Source: Nostoc sp. 'Peltigera membranacea cyanobiont' 210A (GTDB lineage: Bacteria > Cyanobacteriota > Cyanobacteriia > Cyanobacteriales > Nostocaceae). Taken from it: DNA of 64,000 bases. Below the pieces are notes generated by a model. The model did not search any database. It was not told where the DNA came from and was given only the letters and a program-made list of their open reading frames with translations. The translations under genes and the position numbers were made by a program. The DNA lies in contig NZ_NOLJ01000011.1 of the NCBI RefSeq assembly GCF_002246015.1, positions 168,079 to 232,078 on the forward strand, read 5' to 3'. Below are positions 28,826-37,421 of this stretch, in pieces; the first letter of the stretch is position 1, and each line of letters begins with the position of its first letter.

Positions 28826-29119
28826 TCAAAAGAGTGATTTATGTCTAACTGATTCTTTGTAAATATCGTAAAGCCATTTTTGAATACGTTCAAGATGAAA
28901 ACTAAACCTTACCTGACGTACCCATTGATCATAGTCATCAACAGAAGCAAACTCTTCTTGATTGAGATTTTCTACTCTTGGAAGAGCTAGCCCATGAACA
29001 TGAAAAGACCTGGGTTGGAATATCGGGAGTGATTCAATATTTAATAACTCACCCTGATCGTAAACTCTTGGGTAGCCTTGAGAGTAAAAATGCTTTACAG
29101 TTTCAGCGAAATTGCTCAT
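28826..29119 (-). CDS. Hypothetical protein, 97 residues
   Basis: A small soluble protein (MSNFAETVKHFYSQGYPRVY) with no membrane segment, cysteine motif or known domain that I recognise. It has an aromatic and basic C-terminus. Start ATG 29119 is the only good one. Neighbours (Uma2 gene and the truncated chorismate mutase) give no functional link. Codon use looks like the host. Confidence 0.6.
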   Translation of the reverse strand: MSNFAETVKHFYSQGYPRVYDQGELLNIESLPIFQPRSFHVHGLALPRVENLNQEEFASVDDYDQWVRQVRFSFHLERIQKWLYDIYKESVRHKSLF

Positions 29120-29264
29120 ATTAAACCTTTGGACTGGGATTGATTAGATATAGTTTGCCCCACAATCAACCTCAAAGTACTGCTTCACCACAAGATCAGG
29201 AGCGTTACTAATGTGGTAACTTAACTTATGCTGTTTTTGACATATATTTATTAATCTGAGTATT

Positions 29265-29660
29265 TTACACTTTTGACTTCATTGCTGGCTGTGATGCTTG
29301 TAATGACTGGGGTAAACTCCAGTCGGAACGCAAACTAGCCGCGTTGCGTAAATAGATATGATGAATTGAGGCGGAGGCTGGTAGATAGGCGTGGATTAAG
29401 AACCGAATGCAGCGCTGTAAGCTACCTTCGACGTGCATTTGCTGCACATACAACATGGCCACATTATCCCAACCAGGACGCGCTCTGGCGATCGCATCTG
29501 GAAAAATAGCATCGAAATCGCGTGTCACTGAAAAAGTCACACTAATGATGTCCGTCGGCTGGAATTGATTCTCACCAAAAAAAATAGAGTTGTTGCAAAA
29601 GCGATGCCTACGGCGGGCTACGCCAACGCCTCCAAAACGGTAGCGATGCCCCATACCCAA
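29265..29660 (-). pseudogene. aroH: Truncated AroH-class chorismate mutase
   Basis: The 95 C-terminal residues match the small AroH chorismate mutase: QPTDIISVTFSVTRDFDAIF, then ARPGWDNVAML, MHVEGSLQRCIRFLIHAY and HHIYLRNAASLR. The N-terminal third, which in B. subtilis AroH carries the catalytic Arg7 (IRGATT region), is missing; instead the first 30 codons (MGMGHRYRFGG to about NNSI) come from an interspersed repeat (29590-29660) of the GGCGGGCTACGCCAACGCC kind. The catalytic Glu78 position reads Gln (VQQM). It is therefore probably an inactive remnant, though the frame to the stop is intact. Confidence 0.75.
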
Positions 29661-29800
29661 TGCCCATAATTGAAAATCCTGCCAAACGATATGAAGGGTT
29701 CAAACTCAGGGATGATGAGTAATTAGCAATTAAATTGACAAAATCACACTATAAAGAGTGATATTAAGCGATAGATAGCGCTTGTAAAGGACTAACGGGC

Positions 29801-30274
29801 ATGATTAAATCTTGGATGGTGATTGGGGGCGTGGCTTTCTTGGTTGCTTTAGCTGCGAACGTGATTACGCCTAGCGATCGCCAATGGTTCAAGCGTTTAC
29901 AACGACCAAGATGGCTAACTTTTGAGGGCGCAATTCCCGTTATTTGGACTGTAATATTTATTTGCGGTGCTTGGTCAGCTTATATTGTCTGGGAAAAAGA
30001 CCCAGGAAGCACCTCAACCTGGTTAATCATGGGTTTATATCTGCTATTAGAAATTGTTACCATTGCCTATACGCCTGTAATGTTTAAGCTTCGCAGTCTA
30101 AAAGTGGGCACAATTCTTGGTGGCACAGGTTTGATCGTTTGTGCTTTATTAATACTTGCAGTCTTAGGTTTTTCTGGTTGGGCAGCACTATTACTGGTTC
30201 CTTATTTGCTCTGGAGTCCCATTGGTACTTATACCACTTGGCAGATGATCCGTCTCAATCCTCAAGATGCCTAA
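29801..30274 (+). CDS. TspO/MBR family protein, copy 1
   Basis: A 157-residue integral membrane protein with five predicted helices. Family marks are FKRLQRPRWLTFEGAIPVIW, GAWSAYIVWEK and PYLLWSPIGTYTTWQM. TspO proteins bind tetrapyrroles and are implicated in porphyrin export or degradation and stress signalling. A second copy lies 51 bases downstream, about 60% alike by eye. Both probably share a transcript. Confidence 0.88.
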   Translation: MIKSWMVIGGVAFLVALAANVITPSDRQWFKRLQRPRWLTFEGAIPVIWTVIFICGAWSAYIVWEKDPGSTSTWLIMGLYLLLEIVTIAYTPVMFKLRSLKVGTILGGTGLIVCALLILAVLGFSGWAALLLVPYLLWSPIGTYTTWQMIRLNPQDA

Positions 30275-30364
30275 GAATCGCACCAGAGAATGATTAAACA
30301 TATAGCTTAAATTGTCAAACTTGCAGTGTATGACTTGACAAAATACACAAAACTTGAGTGCATT

Positions 30365-30838
30365 ATGATTCCATCTTGGATAATAATTGGGGCTGTAACT
30401 TTCTTCGTCGCCCTTGGTAGTTTCTTGATCACGCCGCGTGATATTAAATGGTTTGCAAAGTTAAGTCGCCCTCGCTGGCTAGTTTTTGAGCCACTGATTC
30501 CGGTGATCTGGACTGTGATTTTTATTTGCGGTGCAGCTTCAGCTTATATTGTCTGGGAAAAAAATCCCGGAGGCATCATTACTTGGCTACTAATGGCTTT
30601 GTATCTTTTGGTGGAAATTATCACCGTCGCATACATACCTATAATGCTCAGGTTTCGCAGTCTCAAAGCTGGGGAAATTCTTGGGCTGATAGGTTTGATT
30701 TCAGGTGTTGTCCTGGCAATCTGCGTTTTACCGATTTCTTTAATGGCGGCGCTGTTACTCCTTCCCTATCTAGTTTGGACTCCCATTGGTACTTACACTA
30801 CCGACGAGTTAAAAGAACTGAATCCTCAAGATGCATAA
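30365..30838 (+). CDS. TspO/MBR family protein, copy 2
   Basis: A 157-residue paralogue of the preceding gene from ATG 30365 (MIPSWIIIGAVTFFVALGSF), the same length as copy 1; an upstream in-frame ATG at 30326 would add 13 unrelated residues and is unlikely. It keeps FAKLSRPRWLVFEPLIPVIW, GAASAYIVWEKNPGG and PYLVWTPIGTYTTDEL. Tandem copies suggest local duplication with divergence of the loops. Membrane location; tetrapyrrole binding is inferred from the family. Confidence 0.87.
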   Translation: MIPSWIIIGAVTFFVALGSFLITPRDIKWFAKLSRPRWLVFEPLIPVIWTVIFICGAASAYIVWEKNPGGIITWLLMALYLLVEIITVAYIPIMLRFRSLKAGEILGLIGLISGVVLAICVLPISLMAALLLLPYLVWTPIGTYTTDELKELNPQDA

Positions 30839-30843
30839 CGCAT

Positions 30844-31551
30844 CTATACAAGTCGCCCATAACGTGCTGTGACAGGATTGGCTGGATTAGATTGATTATT
30901 CAGCCAAGCCCACATTTGATCGCCAACAGAAAAATGCCACCATTCTCTAGGATTGCGTTGAAAACCTGCTTTTAACATTACATCTCGCAATAATTGACGA
31001 TGAGCATGATACTTTTGCGTTTCTGAGCGATCGCTATTTGCATAATAATCTGGATGCGATCGCTCTGACATTTCATCAATTGGCGAACCCATATTCACTA
31101 TCTGCCCTGCATCATCTACCAGCGTTACATCTACTGCTGCACCAGTACTATGAGGAGGCGGAGTTTTTTCATCCAAACTTGGTGCAGCCCAAATTGCATA
31201 AACCGCTTCCCAAATGTCTTGGCGTTGGTTTGGGGATAATTCCACCTTAGTCAGTCCCCTATCCTGCACTGCTTGGGCGAAGCTGTAATCTACCATAAAC
31301 TGCTGGACTGCGATCGGGCGATAAGCATCAAAAATTTGGATATGCCAGTTAGGATGCAGAACATCAAGATAATTTTGCGCTTGGATCAAATTTTCGATGA
31401 CGCTTTGACGGAGATAATAGGGGGAGCGATCGCTATAAGGCGCACCTAATTTTTCATAAGGATGAGGAGATTCCACCGCAAACAATTCTAAAGGAATTGC
31501 TATAAGCGGTTCACCACACTCAAAAATCGGAATTTGATGATAAGGTCTCAT
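30844..31551 (-). CDS. D-alanyl-D-alanine dipeptidase (M15D, VanX/DdpX type)
   Basis: A 235-residue zinc peptidase that cleaves free D-Ala-D-Ala. Visible: FDAYRPIAVQQFMV, the zinc ligands in HSTGAAVDVTLVD (His and Asp), and the catalytic EWWHFSVGD. No signal peptide is present, which fits a cytoplasmic VanX-like enzyme that recycles cell-wall dipeptide. No van genes are near. It is convergent with tspO copy 2, with only 5 bases between. Confidence 0.9.
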   Translation of the reverse strand: MRPYHQIPIFECGEPLIAIPLELFAVESPHPYEKLGAPYSDRSPYYLRQSVIENLIQAQNYLDVLHPNWHIQIFDAYRPIAVQQFMVDYSFAQAVQDRGLTKVELSPNQRQDIWEAVYAIWAAPSLDEKTPPPHSTGAAVDVTLVDDAGQIVNMGSPIDEMSERSHPDYYANSDRSETQKYHAHRQLLRDVMLKAGFQRNPREWWHFSVGDQMWAWLNNQSNPANPVTARYGRLV

Positions 31552-31800
31552 CTAGTCAGCTACACAGGACTTACGGATTTTAACGCAAACATAGCATTCT
31601 GCGTAACGAGTCTCTTCTTTTTCTGTGTCCTTTGCGCCTCTGCGTGCAATACCAATTTTTCTCAATCCTGAACAGTAAACCAAAAACTTTTTTTCTAAAG
31701 GGTAAACGCTAATAATTTGCTACGTATACAAAGTTATATAGCCTTTCCTAATCACATAAAGTACATCATAGTCCCCTCTCGAAGAACCTACGGTTTACAC
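31552..31800. other. Intergenic region before the 21-bp array
   Basis: About 250 bases. TTTGCGCCTCTGCGTG (31640-31655) belongs to the interspersed repeat family. The rest is AT-rich and unique. No gene is supported. Confidence 0.4.
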
Positions 31801-32090
31801 ACAAGTACTTTTGTCCAGAACACAAGTACTTTCATTCAGAACACAAGGGCTTTCGTTCAGAACACAAGGACTTTCATTCAGAACACAAGGACTTTCGTTC
31901 AGAACACGAGGACTTTCGTTCAGAATACGAGGACTTTCGTTCAGAACACGAGGACTTTCGTTCAGAATACGAGGACTTTCGTTCAGAATACGAGGACTTT
32001 CGTTCAGAATACGAGGACTTTCGTTCAGAACACGAGGACTTTCGTCCAGAACACGAGAACTTTCGTTCAGAACACAAGTCTTTTTTGAGT
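31801..32090. repeat. 21-bp tandem repeat array (minisatellite 1), 13 full units
   Basis: About thirteen 21-base units plus a partial one, the consensus being AACACGAGGACTTTCGTTCAG. Early units read ACAAG, middle units alternate AATACGAGG and AACACGAGG, and the last unit breaks into AAGTCTTTTTTGAG. As the unit is a multiple of three and lacks stops, several frames stay open and one reads as repeated TRTFVQN, but no start or codon bias supports a protein. It lies about 280 bases upstream of the Trypco1-type gene. Confidence 0.9.
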
Positions 32091-32372
32091 CTTTGAGGGA
32101 ATGAAACAGCTTTCGTTTTCGAGAGGAGTTGGGGGTGGGGTTATTGTACCTAACTCAACTGAGAACCGCTATATAAAATACTTAGGCTGTAATTACTGCT
32201 TATAAAGTTCTGAAACCTTTCAAAAATGAAATGAGCAAAGTGACGTATAGCATATTATTAATTCTTGCCAGATTTAAATTAATCTCGCCCGAAAAATGTA
32301 ACAATACCATATACCTTTCTCTCATTCTTTAGGAAGATCCTTGCACGAAAAATTAACAGAAAAAAAGAAAGT
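32091..32372. promoter_or_regulatory. Leader of the protease/ATPase gene set
   Basis: About 280 unique bases between the repeat array and the first gene of the set, AT-rich at 32160-32290. It should contain the promoter of the three-gene unit. GGAAGATCC (32331-32339) and AAGAAAG just before ATG 32373 are possible ribosome-site elements. Confidence 0.35.
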
Positions 32373-32684
32373 ATGGCAGATAAAACCAAAATTATTTCCT
32401 TTGAACTTTCGGACGGCAAAATAATTAAAGTAGAGGTTACGCCTATAGGAGAACAACCTGTTTCTGCTGAAACCAGGGTCTTTAAACAAGCCACAGAAAT
32501 TATTAAATCTATTGCTGAAGATGTCGCAGGTTCATTAAAAGATATTAGCCAGACAGTCAAACCAGATAAATTTAGTGTCAAACTAGGTTTACAAATTGGA
32601 GTTGAGTCAGGACAACTAACCGCTTTAATTGTGAAAGGAACAGGCACAGCTAACCTGGAAATTACGATGGAATGGGGTAAATAA
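32373..32684 (+). CDS. Trypco1-type small protein (trypsin-co-occurring domain)
   Basis: A 103-residue protein, IISFELSDGKIIKVEVTPIG then TEIIKSIAEDVAGSLKDI and FSVKLGLQIGVESGQLTALI. This matches what I recall of the Trypco1 (CU044_2847) family, a beta-rich domain that is encoded beside trypsin-like proteases and NTPases in predicted conflict systems of multicellular bacteria. Here the next gene (60 bases downstream) is exactly such a protease-NTPase. It may be the regulator or substrate of the protease. The family call rests on memory and context. Confidence 0.72.
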   Translation: MADKTKIISFELSDGKIIKVEVTPIGEQPVSAETRVFKQATEIIKSIAEDVAGSLKDISQTVKPDKFSVKLGLQIGVESGQLTALIVKGTGTANLEITMEWGK

Positions 32685-32744
32685 CAGTTGATTGTCTTAC
32701 AGTTGTGGTAATCTTTTTACAAAGATGCTAGGTGAGAGCAATTA

Positions 32745-34328
32745 ATGGGTAACGAAGACGATTTACAACGCTGTACAGTGCGTTTAAATGTTGCCAGTAG
32801 TCAGGGAACAGGTTTTTTTGTTGCACCGAATTGGATTCTCACCTGCGCCCATGTAGTCGAATCTGCAAAAGATAACCCTGTACAAGTATTCTGGAAAGCA
32901 GGAAACCAGAATTACACCGCTAAAGTTACGCAATTATGCAAATATCCCCTTGATTTAGCCCTTTTACAACTGGATGAAGATTGTTTGGATCATCCCTGTG
33001 TTGAATTGGATGACACAGAACCCAATACCAACGATGACTTATATATTTTCGGTTATCCCAAGAATAGCGAAGTTGATTATTCGCAGGGGGATTCAGCAAG
33101 CTTTAAATATGAAGGAATAAGTTTTAAACAGGATATTATTCTCTATAAGTTAAAGCAAGGGCAAGTTATCTCAGGCTTTAGTGGATCGCCTTTGTTAAAT
33201 TTACTAACAGGTAAAGTTTGTGGAATTGTACATCTTTCCCGTGATGAGAGTAACGATTTAGGTGGGCGGGCAGTTTCGGCTCAAGTTATTGTGCAACAGT
33301 TTCCCGAAATTGCCTCACTTAATACACAATTTCATCAGCTAAAGCCCAAAGGTGATAATCCATTTGAATATGGTTCTCCTGTTCCTCCACAACGTTTTTA
33401 CGGACGGAGAAGAGAGATTTTAGAGATTAAAAACCGCATTGGCGCGATTAGCCCTCAATGTGTCAATTTGATAGGATTGCGGCGCAATGGAAAAACCTCT
33501 CTATTGCGATATATCAGAGAAAGAATCAGCGAATTTTGTTCACCAGAACAAAAGCCTTTAGTTGTTGCCTTAGATTTAACGAGTGGGAATTTTCATACTC
33601 CAAAGGGGATTATTGAAGGCTTAAGGCGAGGGATTCACAAACTAACAGGGAATTTTCCTTGGTTAAAGGAAGATAATGAAGATGGCTTTGCAGTAGAAGA
33701 TGGCTTACAGGTGTTAGTAGATGAAGGGTATCGTTTAATTATTTTATTGGATGAGTTTGAAGCCATTGCTAGTAAAAAAGATAGATTGGAATTGTTTCAG
33801 GATTGGGGAGGAGATTGGCGTTCTAAGGCTTGTGCGGGTTTATTAACAATGGTAATTGCCAGCAAACGCCCTCTTAATGAAGTTTACAAAACTTTGGGTA
33901 TGGATTCTCCCTTTGACAATATTTTCAGTATGACTATTTTAGGGGCATTAGAGGACGAAGCTTGGCAAAGCATCATCCAGAAAGGACATAAAGAATTTCT
34001 GCTTAATTCTGCGGTATTACAATGGGTGGATGAGTTAGCAGGAGGGTTGCCTTATTATGTGCAGATGGCGGGCGCGATGTTGTGGCAAAATAAGAATCAA
34101 GAAATAGCTAAAAATGAGTTTAATTTTCAAGCAAAGCCTCGTTTTGAAGAACTTTGGAAAGATTTAACCAAAGGTGAACGTTTAGCATTACGTTATGAGT
34201 TGGGAGAGAGTAATTTACCTATTGCTGATCTGGCAATTATAGATAGGCTTCAGCGTCATGGTTTACTACGGAAGAATGGGGGTTTATTTAGCAGTGTGTT
34301 TGCAGAGTTTGTAAAAGGTCAAAGATAA
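32745..34328 (+). CDS. Trypsin-like protease fused to a P-loop ATPase
   Basis: A 527-residue two-domain protein. Residues 1-190 form a trypsin-fold protease with the triad His36 (TCAHVV), Asp70 (PLDLALLQL) and Ser146 (GFSGSPL). After a linker NPFEYGSPV (205-213), an archaeal-type/STAND-like ATPase has Walker A GLRRNGKTS (244-252) and Walker B LIILLDEFEA (D337, E338). No signal peptide is present, so the protease is cytoplasmic. This fits conflict systems where an NTPase senses a signal and gates a protease. It is followed 37 bases later by the membrane ATPase gene, whose linker and ATPase resemble this one. Confidence 0.87.
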   Translation: MGNEDDLQRCTVRLNVASSQGTGFFVAPNWILTCAHVVESAKDNPVQVFWKAGNQNYTAKVTQLCKYPLDLALLQLDEDCLDHPCVELDDTEPNTNDDLYIFGYPKNSEVDYSQGDSASFKYEGISFKQDIILYKLKQGQVISGFSGSPLLNLLTGKVCGIVHLSRDESNDLGGRAVSAQVIVQQFPEIASLNTQFHQLKPKGDNPFEYGSPVPPQRFYGRRREILEIKNRIGAISPQCVNLIGLRRNGKTSLLRYIRERISEFCSPEQKPLVVALDLTSGNFHTPKGIIEGLRRGIHKLTGNFPWLKEDNEDGFAVEDGLQVLVDEGYRLIILLDEFEAIASKKDRLELFQDWGGDWRSKACAGLLTMVIASKRPLNEVYKTLGMDSPFDNIFSMTILGALEDEAWQSIIQKGHKEFLLNSAVLQWVDELAGGLPYYVQMAGAMLWQNKNQEIAKNEFNFQAKPRFEELWKDLTKGERLALRYELGESNLPIADLAIIDRLQRHGLLRKNGGLFSSVFAEFVKGQR

Positions 34329-34365
34329 AGTAATAAGCCAAAAAATCAGATATTAAATATAAAAA

Positions 34366-37359
34366 ATGTTGCTGTTTTTGCGAGAAACTTGGGAACTATT
34401 TTGGTGGGCAATGTTTTGTCCTTCAAGACTTCAGCAACGAATGAATGAATGGTTTCCTCAAGAAGAAAAAGATGGGCACATACCAGACACAAGTTTTTGG
34501 GATATTTTATATTTCGGAAACTTACGATTTACTAGTCAGTATCTATTACTATTATTTATTTATAATATCCCTCTAATTTTAAGACTGATTGAGCGTAATC
34601 AATTATTAGATTGGTTACAGTTACCTTGTGTAATGTTAATTGCTTATACGACAGGAGTTTTATTTTTACCTTTAGGGCTGGTTATCTCCTTCTTGTGGTT
34701 AATAGTTGTATTAAATAAGCCTGATAGCTGGTTAAAGGGCTTAATAGAAGCTACTAAAATTTTACCTCCTTTACTTCAAATAACGATAGGTCTTGCAGTT
34801 TTGGTAGTATGTTTATCATTAACTGTTTGGTTAGTGTTGCAACGGTTAGAAAAAAAACATCTTTCCCTTACTCATAATGTAATGGTGATAGGGGGAACAA
34901 TCAGTGTGATGTTAGGTGCATGGTTAGCAACTGAAAACTGGTGGTTTCTGTTGTTAACCAGTGGGATGACAGGCTTTGCCTTATTTTTCTTAAAAGAAAA
35001 TATTACGGATAGTGATGATGCGTTTGAAGTGGTGTTCAAAGTGGCGGCAGTCGTGGCGGCAGTCGTGGCGGCAGTCGTGGCAGTAGTCGTGGCGGCAGTC
35101 GTGGCGGGAGTCGTGGCGCGAGCCGTGGCGGCAGTCGTGGCGCGAGTCGTGGCGGCAGTCGTGGCGGTAGTCGTGGCGGGAGTCGTGGCGGTAGTCGTGG
35201 CGGCAGTCGTGGCGCGAGTCGTGGCGCGAGTCGTGGCGGGAGTCGTGGCGCGAGCCGTGGCGGCAGTCGTGGCGGGAGTCGTGGCGGGAGTCGTGGCGGG
35301 AGTCGTGGCGGGAGTCGTGGCGGCAGTCGTGGCGGCAGTCGTGGCGGCAGTCGTGGCGGGAGTTGCTACTTTACCGCTTACTTGGTTTTCGGTTGTTGCA
35401 AGTTTAATCGCTTTTGCTCTTGCACCAGCAAAAGACAACAGAGTTTTTATCACCACTACAGTGATTTTAATAGCTCTTTCTGCCCAAAATTTAGGATGGC
35501 TTTCAGCATTAATTATCCCTGTAACCTTAGTCAGCTATTACAGAATATTTCCTGATTATAGCTTTAGTTTTAACTTAATCATCTCTTTAAGTGGTTATTA
35601 TACATTTCCTGATTATTTACTAAAACTTTTAAGATTTTCAGATTCAACAATTAGGCAGTTACGTCCTCAAACAACAAAAATACTTTTTAAATTACCTCCT
35701 TACACTAGCGAACTCCTGTGGATACCTTTACCTAATCATACTCAACTTCTTGTTTCTGAATTTCGTCAAAGACCTCAACAAGCCTTAACAATCTTTCAAT
35801 ACACCCAAACTTTTTCCTTACCAGGATTTCAAACAACCCTGCAAAATGCCTTACCACAAATTGTCGCCGACCAACTCAAGCAAATTCAAAGTATTCCAGA
35901 ACTAATCTTTACTGCCAACTCCGACCATCCCATATTACCCTTCCTGATTTCCCCCTTCTATCACCTCGATTCTGACAGCAACACCCCTACTCCAGAAACA
36001 CCTTTACCAAAGGTTAAACCTGAACTTTCTATCCTTCTTCCTCGCTTGCAAACTATTATTCAAGATATTCAATCTGCACTTGAAAATCAAAATATACCCC
36101 TACGAGAACGAGGATTAGAACAAATCAATAACAAGCTTGTTCGATTACAATCCCAATTACCCTCTCTGGGACTTAAAAACGAAGTCATCAAACGCTGGAC
36201 ACCTGTACTGGAACATTGGCAAAAGGTTATTGAACTGGAACAAACTGAACAACGTAAACTCTCTCAAGGCGAACTAATCAACCCGTTCCAATATGGAAAT
36301 CCGGTGCGACTTGACCAAAAAAACTTGTTTAAAGGTCGTCAGAGATTTGCCAATGAAATTGTCCGTCGAGTTTTAGACCGTGACCGACCTACCCTTGTGC
36401 TGCATGGCCCCCGTCGCTGTGGTAAAACTTCCTTTTTGTATAACTTTCCCCGCCTGCTTCCCAGTGATATCCTCCCCGTATTTGTGGATATGCAAAGTTC
36501 CGCCATTACCACCAACGAATCTGACTTTTGCTTTGGCTTAGTCCGTGCAATTCATAAAGACTGCAAAAGTCAAGGCGTTCAATTACCAAATATTCCTAAA
36601 CGCACCGATTTTCAAGCAAGTCCCTATACCACCTTAGAAGATTGGTTGGATGAAGCACCTGCCAAAATTGGCGAACGGCGCATCCTTCTCAACCTTGATG
36701 AATTTGAAAAAATCGGTACTGCCATCCAAAACGGACAGATAACTTTACGTTTATTTGACCAACTACGCCACTTAATTCAACATTATGAACAACTCGGTTT
36801 TCTCTTTTCTGGGGTGCAAACTTTAGAGGAATTAGGCCCAAATTGGAGTAACTATTTTATCAGCGTTGTCCCGATAGAAATGCTTTATCTTGAACCTAAC
36901 GAAGCCGAGGATTTACTGCTTAATCCAGATCCAGATTTTACACTGCGTTACGCTCCAGATATTGTAAAAGAAGTATTAAAGATTACCAATTGTCACCCTT
37001 ACTGCCTACAATTATTGGGCGCATCAATGGTGAATCAAGCTAACTTTAACCATACTGATTTTCTTACTGCTGAACTCTTGCAAGCTTCTATTAATGACGC
37101 ATTTGTTTCCGGTCAAGCTTATTTTACAAATATTTGGACAGAATTTACAGGAACTACACCAGAAGAAATGGTAATTGGTCAAGAATTATTATTACAAGTT
37201 GCCAAGACAGATATTTTATTACCTATAACTACTGAAATTGCTGAAAAGGTATTAACCCGCTTGTTGCGTTATCATATTTTACAAAAAATCAATGGAGGAT
37301 ATGATTTTGAAATTCCTCTGCTAAAACAATGGGTGAGAGAGCGTGCAGTAAGAAGCTAA
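34366..37359 (+). CDS. Membrane protein with variable repeat region and C-terminal P-loop ATPase
   Basis: A 997-residue protein. Residues about 45-225 hold several hydrophobic helices; residues 226-333 are a Val/Ala-rich tract coded by 27 tandem 12-base units; further helices follow to about 430. The cytoplasmic part includes a helical segment (about 540-630), the linker NPFQYGNPV and an ATPase with Walker [10 protein letters not shown] (681-689) and Walker [11 protein letters not shown] (D778, E779). Linker and ATPase resemble those of the preceding protease gene, so the two proteins may assemble through like domains. I infer a membrane-anchored sensor or effector. No named family covers the whole protein to my knowledge. 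Confidence 0.85.
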   Translation: MLLFLRETWELFWWAMFCPSRLQQRMNEWFPQEEKDGHIPDTSFWDILYFGNLRFTSQYLLLLFIYNIPLILRLIERNQLLDWLQLPCVMLIAYTTGVLFLPLGLVISFLWLIVVLNKPDSWLKGLIEATKILPPLLQITIGLAVLVVCLSLTVWLVLQRLEKKHLSLTHNVMVIGGTISVMLGAWLATENWWFLLLTSGMTGFALFFLKENITDSDDAFEVVFKVAAVVAAVVAAVVAVVVAAVVAGVVARAVAAVVARVVAAVVAVVVAGVVAVVVAAVVARVVARVVAGVVARAVAAVVAGVVAGVVAGVVAGVVAAVVAAVVAAVVAGVATLPLTWFSVVASLIAFALAPAKDNRVFITTTVILIALSAQNLGWLSALIIPVTLVSYYRIFPDYSFSFNLIISLSGYYTFPDYLLKLLRFSDSTIRQLRPQTTKILFKLPPYTSELLWIPLPNHTQLLVSEFRQRPQQALTIFQYTQTFSLPGFQTTLQNALPQIVADQLKQIQSIPELIFTANSDHPILPFLISPFYHLDSDSNTPTPETPLPKVKPELSILLPRLQTIIQDIQSALENQNIPLRERGLEQINNKLVRLQSQLPSLGLKNEVIKRWTPVLEHWQKVIELEQTEQRKLSQGELINPFQYGNPVRLDQKNLFKGRQRFANEIVRRVLDRDRPTLVLHGPRRCGKTSFLYNFPRLLPSDILPVFVDMQSSAITTNESDFCFGLVRAIHKDCKSQGVQLPNIPKRTDFQASPYTTLEDWLDEAPAKIGERRILLNLDEFEKIGTAIQNGQITLRLFDQLRHLIQHYEQLGFLFSGVQTLEELGPNWSNYFISVVPIEMLYLEPNEAEDLLLNPDPDFTLRYAPDIVKEVLKITNCHPYCLQLLGASMVNQANFNHTDFLTAELLQASINDAFVSGQAYFTNIWTEFTGTTPEEMVIGQELLLQVAKTDILLPITTEIAEKVLTRLLRYHILQKINGGYDFEIPLLKQWVRERAVRS
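35041..35364. repeat. 12-bp in-frame tandem repeat, 27 units
   Basis: Twenty-seven perfect-length units of the form GTGGCGNNAGTC (variants GGC, GGG, GCG, GGT at the middle; the fourth unit has GTGGCAGTAGTC). The units code V-A-x-V with x = Ala, Gly, Arg or Val. GC content is far above the AT-rich gene around it. Being a multiple of three, gain or loss of units changes length without breaking the frame. The reverse strand is also open here, which is a consequence of the repeat. Confidence 0.95.
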
Positions 37360-37421
37360 TTATTTTATGAATATGCTCTAATAGATTTCAAATTTTATCA
37401 TTAACGCTTTGTTTTATTTAA

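Noticed and set aside
31801-32090. CRISPR array interpretation of the 21-bp repeats.
   Set aside because: There are no spacers: units abut each other directly.
31717-32104. Open frames across the first 21-bp array (one reading repeated TRTFVQN).
   Set aside because: The frames are open only because the unit is a multiple of three without stops; several frames and the reverse strand are open alike, and no ribosome site or family is visible.
34872-35456. Minus-strand frame of 194 codons rich in Ala and Thr.
   Set aside because: It is the complement of the 12-bp repeat inside the membrane ATPase gene, whose plus-strand frame is far longer and carries real domains.
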